Shown here: piece after piece, positions 24,633 to 32,439 of the stretch
How the letters are laid out: every line of letters starts with the position of its first letter
Position numbering within the stretch: the first letter of the stretch is position 1
DNA from: Allobranchiibius huperziae
Lineage (GTDB): Bacteria; Actinomycetota; Actinomycetes; Actinomycetales; Dermatophilaceae
Reading direction: 5' to 3'
Assembly (NCBI RefSeq): GCF_013410455.1
Contig: NZ_JACCFW010000001.1
Span: 3,426,929-3,490,928, forward strand
Length of the DNA stretch: 64,000 nt
Notes under the pieces: model-generated
What the model was told of the DNA's origin: nothing
Databases searched by the model: none
The model's input: only the letters and a program-made list of their open reading frames with translations
Position numbers and translations under genes: made by a program

Positions 24633-24688
24633 CGACACGAGCCCGGACGGGGGACCCGCGAAGGTCGCCGGGTGGACGCCACGGGCGC

Positions 24689-24715
24689 GGGAACAAGGCT
24701 CATCTAGGATCTGTT
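24689..24715 (+). promoter_or_regulatory. SigR/SigH-type promoter for trxBA
   Basis: GGGAAC (24689-24694), exactly 18 nt, then GTT (24713-24715). This is the thiol-oxidative-stress consensus used by Streptomyces SigR and mycobacterial SigH, whose classic target is trxB. The leader to GTG 24773 is about 50 nt and contains an 11-codon frame (24723-24758). Confidence 0.65.
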
Positions 24716-24772
24716 CCACTCCATGACGCCCGTTCCCGGGCGCCTCCGCATGCGTTAGGAGCAGGTCCTCCC

Positions 24773-25771
24773 GTGACTGCTGACACCGTCCGCAACCTCA
24801 TCATCGTCGGCTCCGGACCCGCCGGATACACAGCCGCGATCTACGCCGCCCGCGCCAACCTCGCACCCTTGGTGTTCGAGGGATCGGTCACGGCAGGCGG
24901 CGCGCTGATGAACACCACCGAGGTGGAGAACTTCCCGGGCTTCCCCGAAGGCGTGATGGGCCCGGACCTGATGGAGCACATGCGCGCCCAGGCCGAGCGC
25001 TTCGGCGCGGAACTGATCCGCGACGACGTGCTGTCCATGGACCTGAGCGGACCGGTGAAGTCCGTCACCGACGGTGAGGGCAACACGCACCGGGCGCACG
25101 CGGTCATCCTCGCCATGGGATCGGCGTACCGCGAGCTCGGACTGCCCGACGAACAGCGCTTGTCCGGCCGGGGCGTCTCCTGGTGCGCGACCTGCGACGG
25201 CGCGTTCTTCCGCGAGCAGGACATCGTGGTCGTCGGCGGCGGCGATTCGGCCATCGAGGAGGCGACCTTCCTGACCCGCTTCGCCCGCACGGTCACCCTG
25301 GTGCACCGCCGCGATGCACTGCGGGCCTCGCGGATCATGGCCGACCGGGCGCACGCCAACCCCAAGATCCGGTTCGCCTGGAACAGCGAGGTCGCCGCGA
25401 TCCACGGTGACAGCAAGGTCTCCTCGATCACGCTGCGCGACACCGTGGACGGCACCGAGCGCGAGCTGGAGGCCACCGGGGTCTTCGTCGCGATCGGGCA
25501 CCTGCCGCGCAACGAGTTGATTCTCGGCACGGTCGCGACCGACGCCGAGGGCTACGTAACGGTGGCGCCGGGTTCGACCAGCACGAACGTCGAGGGTGTC
25601 TTCGCGTGCGGCGACCTGGTCGACCACACCTACCGCCAGGCCATCACCGCCGCCGGATCCGGGTGCGCGGCGAGCCTGGACGCCGAGCGCTTCCTGGCCG
25701 ACCTCGAGCAGTCACCCGCGCACGATGTCGCGCAGCGCCAGGACGCCACCGAACTCGTCACCGCTGACTGA
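24773..25771 (+). CDS. trxB: Thioredoxin-disulfide reductase
   Basis: 332-aa FAD/NADPH enzyme that reduces thioredoxin. FAD site [18 protein letters not shown] (~10-27), redox-active [10 protein letters not shown] with Cys138 and Cys141, NADPH site [13 protein letters not shown], and the FAD-contacting C-terminal [21 protein letters not shown]. Start GTG 24773 behind AGGAG with an 11-nt spacer. Followed by trxA; a SigR/SigH-type promoter lies upstream. The C-terminal ~20 residues beyond the conserved core are unstructured. Confidence 0.97.
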   Translation: MTADTVRNLIIVGSGPAGYTAAIYAARANLAPLVFEGSVTAGGALMNTTEVENFPGFPEGVMGPDLMEHMRAQAERFGAELIRDDVLSMDLSGPVKSVTDGEGNTHRAHAVILAMGSAYRELGLPDEQRLSGRGVSWCATCDGAFFREQDIVVVGGGDSAIEEATFLTRFARTVTLVHRRDALRASRIMADRAHANPKIRFAWNSEVAAIHGDSKVSSITLRDTVDGTERELEATGVFVAIGHLPRNELILGTVATDAEGYVTVAPGSTSTNVEGVFACGDLVDHTYRQAITAAGSGCAASLDAERFLADLEQSPAHDVAQRQDATELVTAD

Positions 25772-25874
25772 TCCCGTTGCCCTGCAACGCAATTCGTCCG
25801 AGCGTGCAGGTCGGGCAGACCAGCCCGACCTGCACCGCCGACCACCTGTCACACCCATCTGAAAGGCTGACCGC

Positions 25875-26198
25875 ATGAGCACCAAGGAAACCAACGACGC
25901 CTCGTTCGAGGCCGATGTCCTGCAGAACTCCAAGCCCGTCCTCGTCGACTTCTGGGCTCCCTGGTGCGGACCGTGCAAGGCCGTCGCACCGATCCTCGAA
26001 GAGGTGGCCGCCGCCAACGCCGACAAGATCGACGTGGTCAAGCTCAACACCGACGAAAACCCGCAGATCGCCGCCAAGTACGGCATCACCGGCATCCCGA
26101 CGCTGAACGTCTACGTCAATGGCGAGGTCGTGAAGTCGCTGGTCGGCGCCCTGCCGAAGCCGAAGCTGCTGCGCGAACTCGAGCCCTACCTCGGCTGA
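25875..26198 (+). CDS. trxA: Thioredoxin
   Basis: 107-aa thioredoxin with active site WAPWCGPCK (Cys31, Cys34), the cis-proline segment GITGIPTLNVY and the standard length. Receives electrons from TrxB encoded 103 nt upstream. ATG follows GAAAGGCTGACCGC. Its 3' end abuts a parS site and a terminator. Confidence 0.97.
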   Translation: MSTKETNDASFEADVLQNSKPVLVDFWAPWCGPCKAVAPILEEVAAANADKIDVVKLNTDENPQIAAKYGITGIPTLNVYVNGEVVKSLVGALPKPKLLRELEPYLG

Positions 26199-26208
26199 GA
26201 TCCATCAC

Positions 26209-26222
26209 GTTTCACGTGAAAC
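26209..26222. promoter_or_regulatory. parS: parS site 1 (perfect)
   Basis: GTTTCACGTGAAAC, identical to the bacterial parS core, 11 nt after the trxA stop. Its last bases are shared with the terminator stem at 26220. ParB should nucleate here. Confidence 0.92.
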
Positions 26223-26253
26223 GGCCGCCCCACCAGTTGGTGGGGCGGCCGTT
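26220..26253. terminator. Bidirectional terminator between trxA and parB
   Basis: Perfect 16-bp arms (AACGGCCGCCCCACCA / TGGTGGGGCGGCCGTT) with a 2-nt loop, between convergent genes. Confidence 0.85.
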
Positions 26254-26286
26254 CTCGTTGTCGCCGACATCCGCGGAGGCGGAGGG

Positions 26287-27339
26287 TCAGTCGTCGACGA
26301 GTTGGATACCGAGCGTGTCGACGATCCGCTGCAGGTCCTGCACGCTCGCGAACTCCACGGTCATCCTGCCCTTGCGCTTGCCCAGGCTGATCCCCACCCG
26401 GGTGTCCAGGCGATCGGACAGCGTGGCAGCGATCTGATCCAACGCGGGGTGGTGGGCGCCCATCGTCGGCGTCGCGCGGGTGACCTTCTCCGGCTCCTGA
26501 CCGATCGCGATGATCTCCTCCGTGGAGCGGACCGACAGCCCTTCCGCCACGATCCGCTGGGCGAGACGTTCCATCGCAGCCGCATCCGGCAATGCAAGCA
26601 GGGCACGGGCATGCCCCGCACTCAGCACACCCGCCGCCACGCGGCGCGCGACGAGAGGCGGCAGGCGCAGGAGGCGGATGGTGTTGGAGATCTGCGGGCG
26701 CGACCGGCCGATCCGGGTAGCGAGTTCGTCGTGTGTGCAGGAGAAGTCGTCGAGCAGCTGCTGGTAGGCGGCTGCCTCCTCCAGAGGGTTCAACTGCGCG
26801 CGGTGCAGGTTCTCCAGCAGCGCGTCGCGCAACATGTCATCATCGGCCGTGCTGCGCACGATCGCCGGGATGGTGGTCCTGCCGGCGGCCTTGCTGGCGC
26901 GCAGCCGGCGTTCGCCCATGATCAGCTCGTAGGTGTGAGCAGGCGCCTCGTCCGCGTCGGGCGCTGCGGGCACCTCGCGCACCACGATGGGCTGCAGCAC
27001 CCCGATCTCGGCGATGCTGTGGGTCAGCTCGGCCAAGTCATCGTCGTCGAAGACCTGCCGTGGCTGGCGAGCGTTGGGTGCGATGTCCGCGACGTCCAAC
27101 TGGGCGAACTGCGCGCCGGGCACGGGCCGTAGCTCAGAGGATTCCGTGTCCCGTTGAGCGGACGGCTGATCGGCCACGGCGATGTTTCCCGTGAAACCTT
27201 CGGCGGCGGCGCGCCGCGCCACCTCCTGCTGAGCGGACGGGAAGAACACATCGGAGGGGCGCTGCTGGGGCTCACCGACGGGTGCCGGAGGGATCAGTGC
27301 GCCGAGTCCGCGGCCGAGCCCGCGTCGCTTGTCGGTCAT
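26287..27339 (-). CDS. parB: Chromosome partitioning protein ParB
   Basis: 350-aa CTP-dependent DNA-sliding clamp that binds parS. N-terminal KRRGLGRGLGALIPP; CTP/arginine-patch box ELIMGERRLRASKAAG; helix-turn-helix THDELATRIGRSRPQISNTIRLLRLP; C-terminal dimerisation domain ending KGRMTVEFASVQDLQRIVDTL. Starts 4 nt after parA, so one operon. A one-mismatch parS lies inside its own coding region at 27184. Confidence 0.97.
   Translation of the reverse strand: MTDKRRGLGRGLGALIPPAPVGEPQQRPSDVFFPSAQQEVARRAAAEGFTGNIAVADQPSAQRDTESSELRPVPGAQFAQLDVADIAPNARQPRQVFDDDDLAELTHSIAEIGVLQPIVVREVPAAPDADEAPAHTYELIMGERRLRASKAAGRTTIPAIVRSTADDDMLRDALLENLHRAQLNPLEEAAAYQQLLDDFSCTHDELATRIGRSRPQISNTIRLLRLPPLVARRVAAGVLSAGHARALLALPDAAAMERLAQRIVAEGLSVRSTEEIIAIGQEPEKVTRATPTMGAHHPALDQIAATLSDRLDTRVGISLGKRKGRMTVEFASVQDLQRIVDTLGIQLVDD
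27184..27197. promoter_or_regulatory. parS: parS-like site within parB (one mismatch)
   Basis: GTTTCCCGTGAAAC differs from the core at one position. Probably weaker. Confidence 0.6.
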
Positions 27340-27343
27340 GGGG

Positions 27344-28519
27344 TCAACGGTACCCGGCGGCCCGACCAGCCAATTCCTTGGCAGCCTCCAGGTAGGACAA
27401 CGCGCCGGACGACGACGGCTCGTAGGTCATCACCGTCTGACCATGACTCGGCGCCTCCGAAATACGGACCGAGCGGGGAATGCACGCCTTCAGTACCTGA
27501 TCCGGGAAGTGCTCGCGCACCTCGTCGGCAACCTGCGCCGACAGGCGGGTGCGCGCGTCGTACATGGTGAGCAGGATGGTGCTGACCTGTAGGCCCGGGT
27601 TCAGGTGCGCCTTGATCAGTTCGATGTTGTGCAGCAGCTGCGACAGGCCCTCGAGCGCGTAGTACTCGGACTGGATCGGGATGAACACCTCACCGGCCGC
27701 GACGAACGCGTTGACCGTGAGCAGTCCCAGGCTGGGTGGGCAGTCGATGAGGATGTAATCGAAGGCCTCGTCCGGGTCGGTCTGCTCGAAATATGCCTCC
27801 AGCGCCCGTTTGAGGCGTGTTTCACGTGAAACCATGGTGACCAGTTCGATCTCCGCGCCCGCCAGATCGATGGTGGCCGGCACACACCACAGATTGGTGA
27901 TGTCGGGGCACGGGTGGATGACCTCCTGCAGCGGCAGGTCGTCGACCACCGAGTCGTAGACGCTGGGCACCTCGGTGTGGTGGTCCACTCCCAGGGCGGT
28001 CGAGGCGTTGCCCTGCGGATCGATGTCGATGACCAGCACCCGCAGCCCGGACTGTGCCAGCGCCGCGGCGATGTTCACGGTCGTGGTGGTCTTGCCGACG
28101 CCCCCTTTCTGATTCGCCACGGTCAGGACGCGTGGTTTCGCGGGGCGACGCACCTCGACGGTCTGCACCGCGGCTCGTCGCCTCGTCGCATCCGCTATTG
28201 CCGCAGCGATCGGGGTGTCGGCCAGTCCGGCCGGTAGGGAGATCGGCGCGGGTTCCGGCGCCGGGGCCGGTGTTTCACGTGAAACAGACGCTGCGCCGTC
28301 CGTCACGATCTCCGTTTCACGTGAAACAGGAACGACATCGATGCCCTCGGCCGTCTCGGCCGGGGAAAGTCGCACCCTGTCGTCGACAGCGATCCACCCC
28401 GTGGGCGCGGGGCGGTCGGCAGATACCTCCAGCAGGTCATGCTGTATTTCGCGATCGCGACCGGGCCAGCCGGTGGGCGTCTCTGCGGCGGCGGGATGTC
28501 CGGGGCCTCGGGATGTCAC
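27344..28519 (-). CDS. parA: Chromosome partitioning ATPase ParA (Soj)
   Basis: 391-aa deviant Walker ATPase that binds nucleoid DNA and moves ParB-parS complexes. Walker A KGGVGKTTTT after VLTVANQ, VIDIDPQGNAS, and YILIDCPPSLGLLTVNA. A ~130-residue disordered extension precedes the ATPase domain. Start GTG 28519 is chosen for ACGAGGAG upstream. Three perfect parS sites lie within its coding sequence, so the repeated VSRET peptides in the extension are simply parS translated. Confidence 0.95.
   Translation of the reverse strand: MTSRGPGHPAAAETPTGWPGRDREIQHDLLEVSADRPAPTGWIAVDDRVRLSPAETAEGIDVVPVSRETEIVTDGAASVSRETPAPAPEPAPISLPAGLADTPIAAAIADATRRRAAVQTVEVRRPAKPRVLTVANQKGGVGKTTTTVNIAAALAQSGLRVLVIDIDPQGNASTALGVDHHTEVPSVYDSVVDDLPLQEVIHPCPDITNLWCVPATIDLAGAEIELVTMVSRETRLKRALEAYFEQTDPDEAFDYILIDCPPSLGLLTVNAFVAAGEVFIPIQSEYYALEGLSQLLHNIELIKAHLNPGLQVSTILLTMYDARTRLSAQVADEVREHFPDQVLKACIPRSVRISEAPSHGQTVMTYEPSSSGALSYLEAAKELAGRAAGYR
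27819..27832. promoter_or_regulatory. parS: parS site 2 (perfect, inside parA)
   Basis: GTTTCACGTGAAAC; encodes VSRET within ParA. Confidence 0.92.
28272..28285. promoter_or_regulatory. parS: parS site 3 (perfect, inside parA)
   Basis: TGTTTCACGTGAAACA, a full 16-bp match, 28 bp from site 4. Confidence 0.93.
28314..28327. promoter_or_regulatory. parS: parS site 4 (perfect, inside parA)
   Basis: GTTTCACGTGAAAC, 42 bp centre-to-centre from site 3, on the same face of the helix (four turns). Confidence 0.92.
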
Positions 28520-28559
28520 CGGGTCGCTCCTCGTGATGCTGATGGTGGCGGGGCCGACG

Positions 28560-29318
28560 TCAGCCCTTGGACTTCGCGCTCCGTGCTCTTGCGGACCGCT
28601 CGGACTTCTTCGACTTCTTCGCTGCTGGGGCAACGGACTCTGCCTTCGTCTCCTGTGCGGACTGCGGAGTCCGTCGACGGCCGGCCAGGATGCGGACCAC
28701 GGTGGTCGGCGGTTCGACCAGACCGACCCCGCACTCTACGACCTCGTGTGAGACGACCCCGGCCTGTCTCAACACCCGCTCGGCGTCCTGCAGCTCCTCG
28801 GTCGCGGACGCTCCCTTGAGGGCGAGCATGGTGCCCCCGTCGCGCAGCAGAGGCAGGCTCCACCCGACGAGTTGGGACAACCGGGCGACCGCACGCGAAC
28901 AGACGACGTCGACGGCGAGATCGGTGGCGTTCTGCGCACGTGCGCGCCGTACCTGCACGTTGTCCAGGCGTAGTTGCTCGACGGCGGTGTCCAGCCAGGT
29001 CACCCGTCGCTGCAACGGCTCGACCAGCGTCACCCGCAGGTCCGGACGGACGATCGCCAAGACGAGGCCGGGCAGGCCGGCGCCGGACCCGACGTCGGCC
29101 ACCTGAGCATCCGGCGGGATCAGATCTGCCACGACGGCGCAGTTGAGCAGGTGACGTTCCCACAGGCGCGGCACCTCGCGGGGGCCGATCAGACCGTGAT
29201 CGACACCCGTGGTCGCCAGCAGTTCGGCGTATGCCAGCGCCCGACCCAGTCGATCACCGAAGACGGTGGCGGCTGCGGCGGGCGGTTCGGGCAGGGTCGT
29301 GGAGCCGTGGTGTTCCAC
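28560..29318 (-). CDS. rsmG: 16S rRNA (guanine527-N7)-methyltransferase RsmG (GidB)
   Basis: 252-aa SAM-dependent methyltransferase for G527 of 16S rRNA; loss gives low-level streptomycin resistance in other bacteria. SAM motif [38 protein letters not shown] and [18 protein letters not shown] are family blocks. A basic Lys/Arg/Ser tail of ~30 residues is lineage-specific. The only suitable start, GTG 29318, sits inside a parS-like sequence and lacks a Shine-Dalgarno; jag ends 15 nt upstream, so coupling is likely. Confidence 0.95.
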   Translation of the reverse strand: MEHHGSTTLPEPPAAAATVFGDRLGRALAYAELLATTGVDHGLIGPREVPRLWERHLLNCAVVADLIPPDAQVADVGSGAGLPGLVLAIVRPDLRVTLVEPLQRRVTWLDTAVEQLRLDNVQVRRARAQNATDLAVDVVCSRAVARLSQLVGWSLPLLRDGGTMLALKGASATEELQDAERVLRQAGVVSHEVVECGVGLVEPPTTVVRILAGRRRTPQSAQETKAESVAPAAKKSKKSERSARARSAKSKG

Positions 29319-29325
29319 GTGAAAC
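29312..29325. promoter_or_regulatory. parS: parS-like site over the rsmG start (one mismatch)
   Basis: GTTCCACGTGAAAC on the plus strand; it contains the rsmG GTG start codon on the other strand. Confidence 0.6.
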
Positions 29326-29332
29326 CGAGGAA

Positions 29333-29905
29333 CTACCGCTGCGGCAGGACGACGACGTACCGCCGGGGCTCGACGCCCTCGGACTCCGAGCCCAGCCCGG
29401 CCGCGAGCACGGCGTCGTGCACGACCTTGCGCTCGAAAGCGCTCATCGGCTCCAACGACTGCCGCTCACCGGTCTCCTTCGCTGCCGCCGCTGCATCGGC
29501 GGCGATCCGCGTCAGCTCCTCGCGGCGCGCGGCGCGGTGGCCGGCGACATCCAGCATCAGGCGACTGCGCTCACCGGTCTCAGCCTGCACGGCCAACCGG
29601 GTCAGCTCCTGCAGGGCCTCGAGGACCTTGCCGTCCTGCCCGACGAGGCGGCGCGGAACGCGGCCTTCTTCGGAGTCCACGATCGCGACGGCGGCGCGGT
29701 CCCCGTCGACGTCCACATCGATGTCACCGTCGAGGTCGGCGATGTCGAGCAACGTCTCGAGGAAGTCGGCCGCGATCTCACCTTCGCGGTCCAGCCCCGA
29801 GGAGCGGTCGGCGGCCGGCCGCGCAGCCTGCGACGCAGTCCCCTCCGTCCCCTCTGTGTCCACTCGTTCGTCGACCTGCTCGGACTGGTCGGTGTCCTGC
29901 GTCAT
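29333..29905 (-). CDS. jag: Jag/KhpB RNA-binding protein (KH-R3H)
   Basis: 190-aa RNA-binding protein. An acidic N-terminal ~45 residues, a KH-like domain ([25 protein letters not shown]) and a C-terminal R3H domain ([23 protein letters not shown], with R-x3-H spacing in the RKVVH segment). Encoded between yidC and rsmG in nearly all actinobacteria. Thought to bind RNAs involved in cell division and envelope control. Confidence 0.93.
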   Translation of the reverse strand: MTQDTDQSEQVDERVDTEGTEGTASQAARPAADRSSGLDREGEIAADFLETLLDIADLDGDIDVDVDGDRAAVAIVDSEEGRVPRRLVGQDGKVLEALQELTRLAVQAETGERSRLMLDVAGHRAARREELTRIAADAAAAAKETGERQSLEPMSAFERKVVHDAVLAAGLGSESEGVEPRRYVVVLPQR

Positions 29906-29951
29906 GAGAGCTCCAGATTCTGTGTCTGCCGGTGGGTGCGAACGGTCGGCA

Positions 29952-31079
29952 TCACCGTTTGCGCTTGGTCTTGGCGCGCGGAGGCGCGACGTTCTTCGCA
30001 GTGGTCGTGGTGATCTTGGTGTCCCCGGACGTCGACACCGCGGTCGTGGATCCGCCGGACGTGCCGTTCGAGGAGACGTCGGTGGGCTGCCCGGTGGAGG
30101 GGGTCGGGCGACGCTTGCCCTTCTTCGGCTGCACCCGCTGCCCGCTCACCTTGGGTTTAGCGGCGTCCTCGCCCTCGGCAGGCGCTTCCGCGGCGGCGAC
30201 TGCGGCCGCCTTGTCCAGACTCACGGCCGCACCTGGCATCGGCTTGCCCTTGGCGCGACGACGTTCTTCCAAGGCCTTCTCGGCCGCGGAGCCGGGTGCG
30301 GGCATCCGCCGGATCACGTAGAACTGCTGTCCCATGGTCCAGAGGTTGGTGGTCAGCCAGTAGATCAGGACACCGATGGGGAAGTTCGGGCCGGTGACGA
30401 AGAAGAACAGCGGCATCACGTACATGATGATTTTCTGCTGCTTGGCCATCGGGTTGTCCAAGGCCGCAGCCGGCATGTTCTTCTGCATCAGCTGACGCTG
30501 GGTGATGAACATCGTGGCCGACATCAGCACGATGAGGCCCATCGTGAGGACCTTCGCGGCCAACGAGTGGCTGCCCAGGAAAGTGTCCGACAGCTTCGCG
30601 CCGAAGAGGGTCGACTGCTCCGCCTGACGCGCCGCGGCGTGGGTCATCAGACCGATCGACTTGTGGCGCCCGTCGCCGATCTTGCCCAGGTTGTTGAGCA
30701 CCCGGAAGAGAGCGAAGAAGAACGGTGCCTGGAGCAGGATCGGCATACAGGAGCTGAACGGGTTGGTGCCCGTCCGCTTGTAGAGCTCCATCGTCTCTTC
30801 CGTCATCTTCTGACGGGACTCGGCGTCCTTCTTGCCCTTGTACTTCTTCTGGATCGCCTGGATCTCCGGCTGGATGAGCTGCATCCGGCGCGAGGTCTTG
30901 ATCTGCTTGACGAAGAGCGGGATCAGCAGGACCCGCAGGACGATGACCAGGCCGACCACCGAGAACGCCCATGTCCACCCGGAGGTGGGGTTCATGCCGA
31001 TCTTGCTCAGACCGTTGTGGAAGCCCACCATCACGAGGGCGACGAACCACTCGAGCGGGAAGAGCAGGGTGTCAATCAT
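29952..31079 (-). CDS. yidC: Membrane protein insertase YidC
   Basis: 375-aa YidC/Oxa1 insertase without the large periplasmic domain, as in Gram-positives. Core helices WAFSVVGLVIVLRVLLIPLF, LQAPFFFALFRVLNN and PIGVLIYWLTTNLWTMGQQF; the cytoplasmic hydrophilic-groove arginine falls in helix 1 (VLRVLLIP). The long basic C-terminal tail (~100 residues, Lys/Ser/Thr-rich) likely contacts ribosomes. ATG 31079 follows GAGGACACC. Part of the rpmH-rnpA-yidD-yidC-jag-rsmG series. Confidence 0.96.
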   Translation of the reverse strand: MIDTLLFPLEWFVALVMVGFHNGLSKIGMNPTSGWTWAFSVVGLVIVLRVLLIPLFVKQIKTSRRMQLIQPEIQAIQKKYKGKKDAESRQKMTEETMELYKRTGTNPFSSCMPILLQAPFFFALFRVLNNLGKIGDGRHKSIGLMTHAAARQAEQSTLFGAKLSDTFLGSHSLAAKVLTMGLIVLMSATMFITQRQLMQKNMPAAALDNPMAKQQKIIMYVMPLFFFVTGPNFPIGVLIYWLTTNLWTMGQQFYVIRRMPAPGSAAEKALEERRRAKGKPMPGAAVSLDKAAAVAAAEAPAEGEDAAKPKVSGQRVQPKKGKRRPTPSTGQPTDVSSNGTSGGSTTAVSTSGDTKITTTTAKNVAPPRAKTKRKR

Positions 31080-31126
31080 GGTGTCCTCGGTGCTTCTCGG
31101 GTGAGCTGATCAGGATGAGGGGGCGG

Positions 31127-31393
31127 TCACGCCGCGTGGTGCACGTCGCCGGACACCTTCGCCGGTGGAACGTGGTCGACTCCGCCGGGGTTCCACGGAT
31201 GGCACCGCAGCAGCCGGCGCGCGGTCAGCCAACTGCCCTTGAAGGGCCCGAACCGGGTGAGGGCGGTGACCGCGTACGCCGAGCAGGACGGCGTGAACCG
31301 GCACGACGGCGGGAAGAGTGGGGAGATCCACCGCTGGTAGAGCCGCACCAGCAGGACGAGCGGCGCGGCCAGCCAGCGGTTGAGGGTGCTCAT
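31127..31393 (-). CDS. yidD: Membrane protein insertion efficiency factor YidD
   Basis: 88-aa YidD with the diagnostic block [23 protein letters not shown] and C-terminal [14 protein letters not shown]; its three conserved cysteines are present. Peripheral membrane protein assisting YidC. Start ATG overlaps rnpA as ATGA. Confidence 0.95.
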   Translation of the reverse strand: MSTLNRWLAAPLVLLVRLYQRWISPLFPPSCRFTPSCSAYAVTALTRFGPFKGSWLTARRLLRCHPWNPGGVDHVPPAKVSGDVHHAA

Positions 31394-31752
31394 CGCAGCC
31401 GCGACAACGCCTGATGCAGCTGGCGCCGCAGATCCTCGCGCACACGAGGGGTGGGTGCACCAGCGAGCGGCGGGTTGGCGCGTACGACGAGATCCACGTC
31501 AGCGGGGACGGCGCCGAGCTCCGCCGCGATGACGTGCCGCAGGACCCGCTTGGTGCGAGTGCGGACCACGGCGTTGCCGACGGCCTTGGAAACGACGAAA
31601 CCCACCCTCGGGACGGCCGAGCCGTCCGCGGGGCGGGAGACGTGTGCTGCATGGACCACCAGCAGGTCACCCCCGCTGCGCCCCGCTCCGCGACCGCGGA
31701 GCACGGCCCGGAACTGCGCCGGGCGGCGCAGGCGGTGCGCTGCCGGCAGCAC
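31390..31752 (-). CDS. rnpA: Ribonuclease P protein component
   Basis: 120-aa RNase P protein. Signature near [28 protein letters not shown]-terminal [17 protein letters not shown]. Works with the RNase P RNA (encoded elsewhere) to mature tRNA 5' ends. GTG 31752 is 27 nt after rpmH. Conserved rpmH-rnpA operon. Confidence 0.96.
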   Translation of the reverse strand: MLPAAHRLRRPAQFRAVLRGRGAGRSGGDLLVVHAAHVSRPADGSAVPRVGFVVSKAVGNAVVRTRTKRVLRHVIAAELGAVPADVDLVVRANPPLAGAPTPRVREDLRRQLHQALSRLR

Positions 31753-31779
31753 GGGATGCGGGGTTCGATGTGATCGGAC

Positions 31780-31917
31780 TCAGGCGGAGAGGCGCTCGCG
31801 GCCCTTACGGCGGCGCGAGGCGATGATGGAGCGGCCGGCGCGCGTCCGCATCCGCAGGCGGAAGCCGTGGGTCTTGGCCCGTCGACGGGTGTTCGGCTGG
31901 AAGGTGCGCTTGCTCAC
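31780..31917 (-). CDS. rpmH: 50S ribosomal protein L34
   Basis: 45-aa L34, too short for many ORF callers: [20 protein letters not shown] then [19 protein letters not shown]. Start GTG 31917 behind GGAGTGACAC. First gene of the leftward operon; divergent from dnaA across 522 nt. Confidence 0.98.
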   Translation of the reverse strand: MSKRTFQPNTRRRAKTHGFRLRMRTRAGRSIIASRRRKGRERLSA

Positions 31918-32439
31918 GTGTCACTCCGGTCGGATGCCTGGGTCGTGGTGACCCAGATGGTTCGAGATGGTGCCTGGTCAGGTGGTCTCCAGTGTCAACT
32001 GCGGCCACCACGGAGCGCCGATCCCCGGGCGATGTACGCAAAGACGCACCTGCCGGTTCTCGACTCACCGTCCATGCTCACAGGGCACGAGACGACCAAA
32101 ACTCTACGGGCGGCCGGGGACAGTGGTCAAACTCGGCACGCTCACGGACGGTATCTTCGCCACCGCCGCCCGCAAACGATCCAGCAAACCGGTTCCAGAG
32201 CCGCCGTTCCAGCCGACACGCCGCACGCTGCTGAACAGAAACCGTCCGCGAGGTTGCCGTGGGGGGTCCTGGTTGTTACGGTCAGGTTCGCTTCGAATGG
32301 GGGAAATTATTCACAGCCTGTGGAGAACCCTGTGGATGACGGTCGGTACGCTCCCCGCAGACATTCGACAGCGACCTACTGGGCACCCGTTCGACGGTGA
32401 CCATCATGAGCTGACCAGGCAGCGAGGAGTACGACGACC
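31918..32439. promoter_or_regulatory. rpmH-dnaA intergenic region with DnaA boxes
   Basis: 522 nt without a gene. Near the dnaA end there is a tight group of DnaA-box-like 9-mers: TTATTCACA (32307-32315), TGTGGAGAA (32319-32327) and TGTGGATGA (32331-32339), each one mismatch from TTATCCACA or its complement, next to an A/T-rich patch. Probably the dnaA promoter/autoregulation site and perhaps part of the origin. The rpmH promoter should lie at the left end. GAGGAG before GTG 32440 is the dnaA ribosome-binding site. Confidence 0.7.

Noticed and set aside
24723-24758. 11-codon frame before trxB as a gene
   Set aside because: No ribosome-binding site or conservation evidence; kept only as part of the promoter-leader observation.
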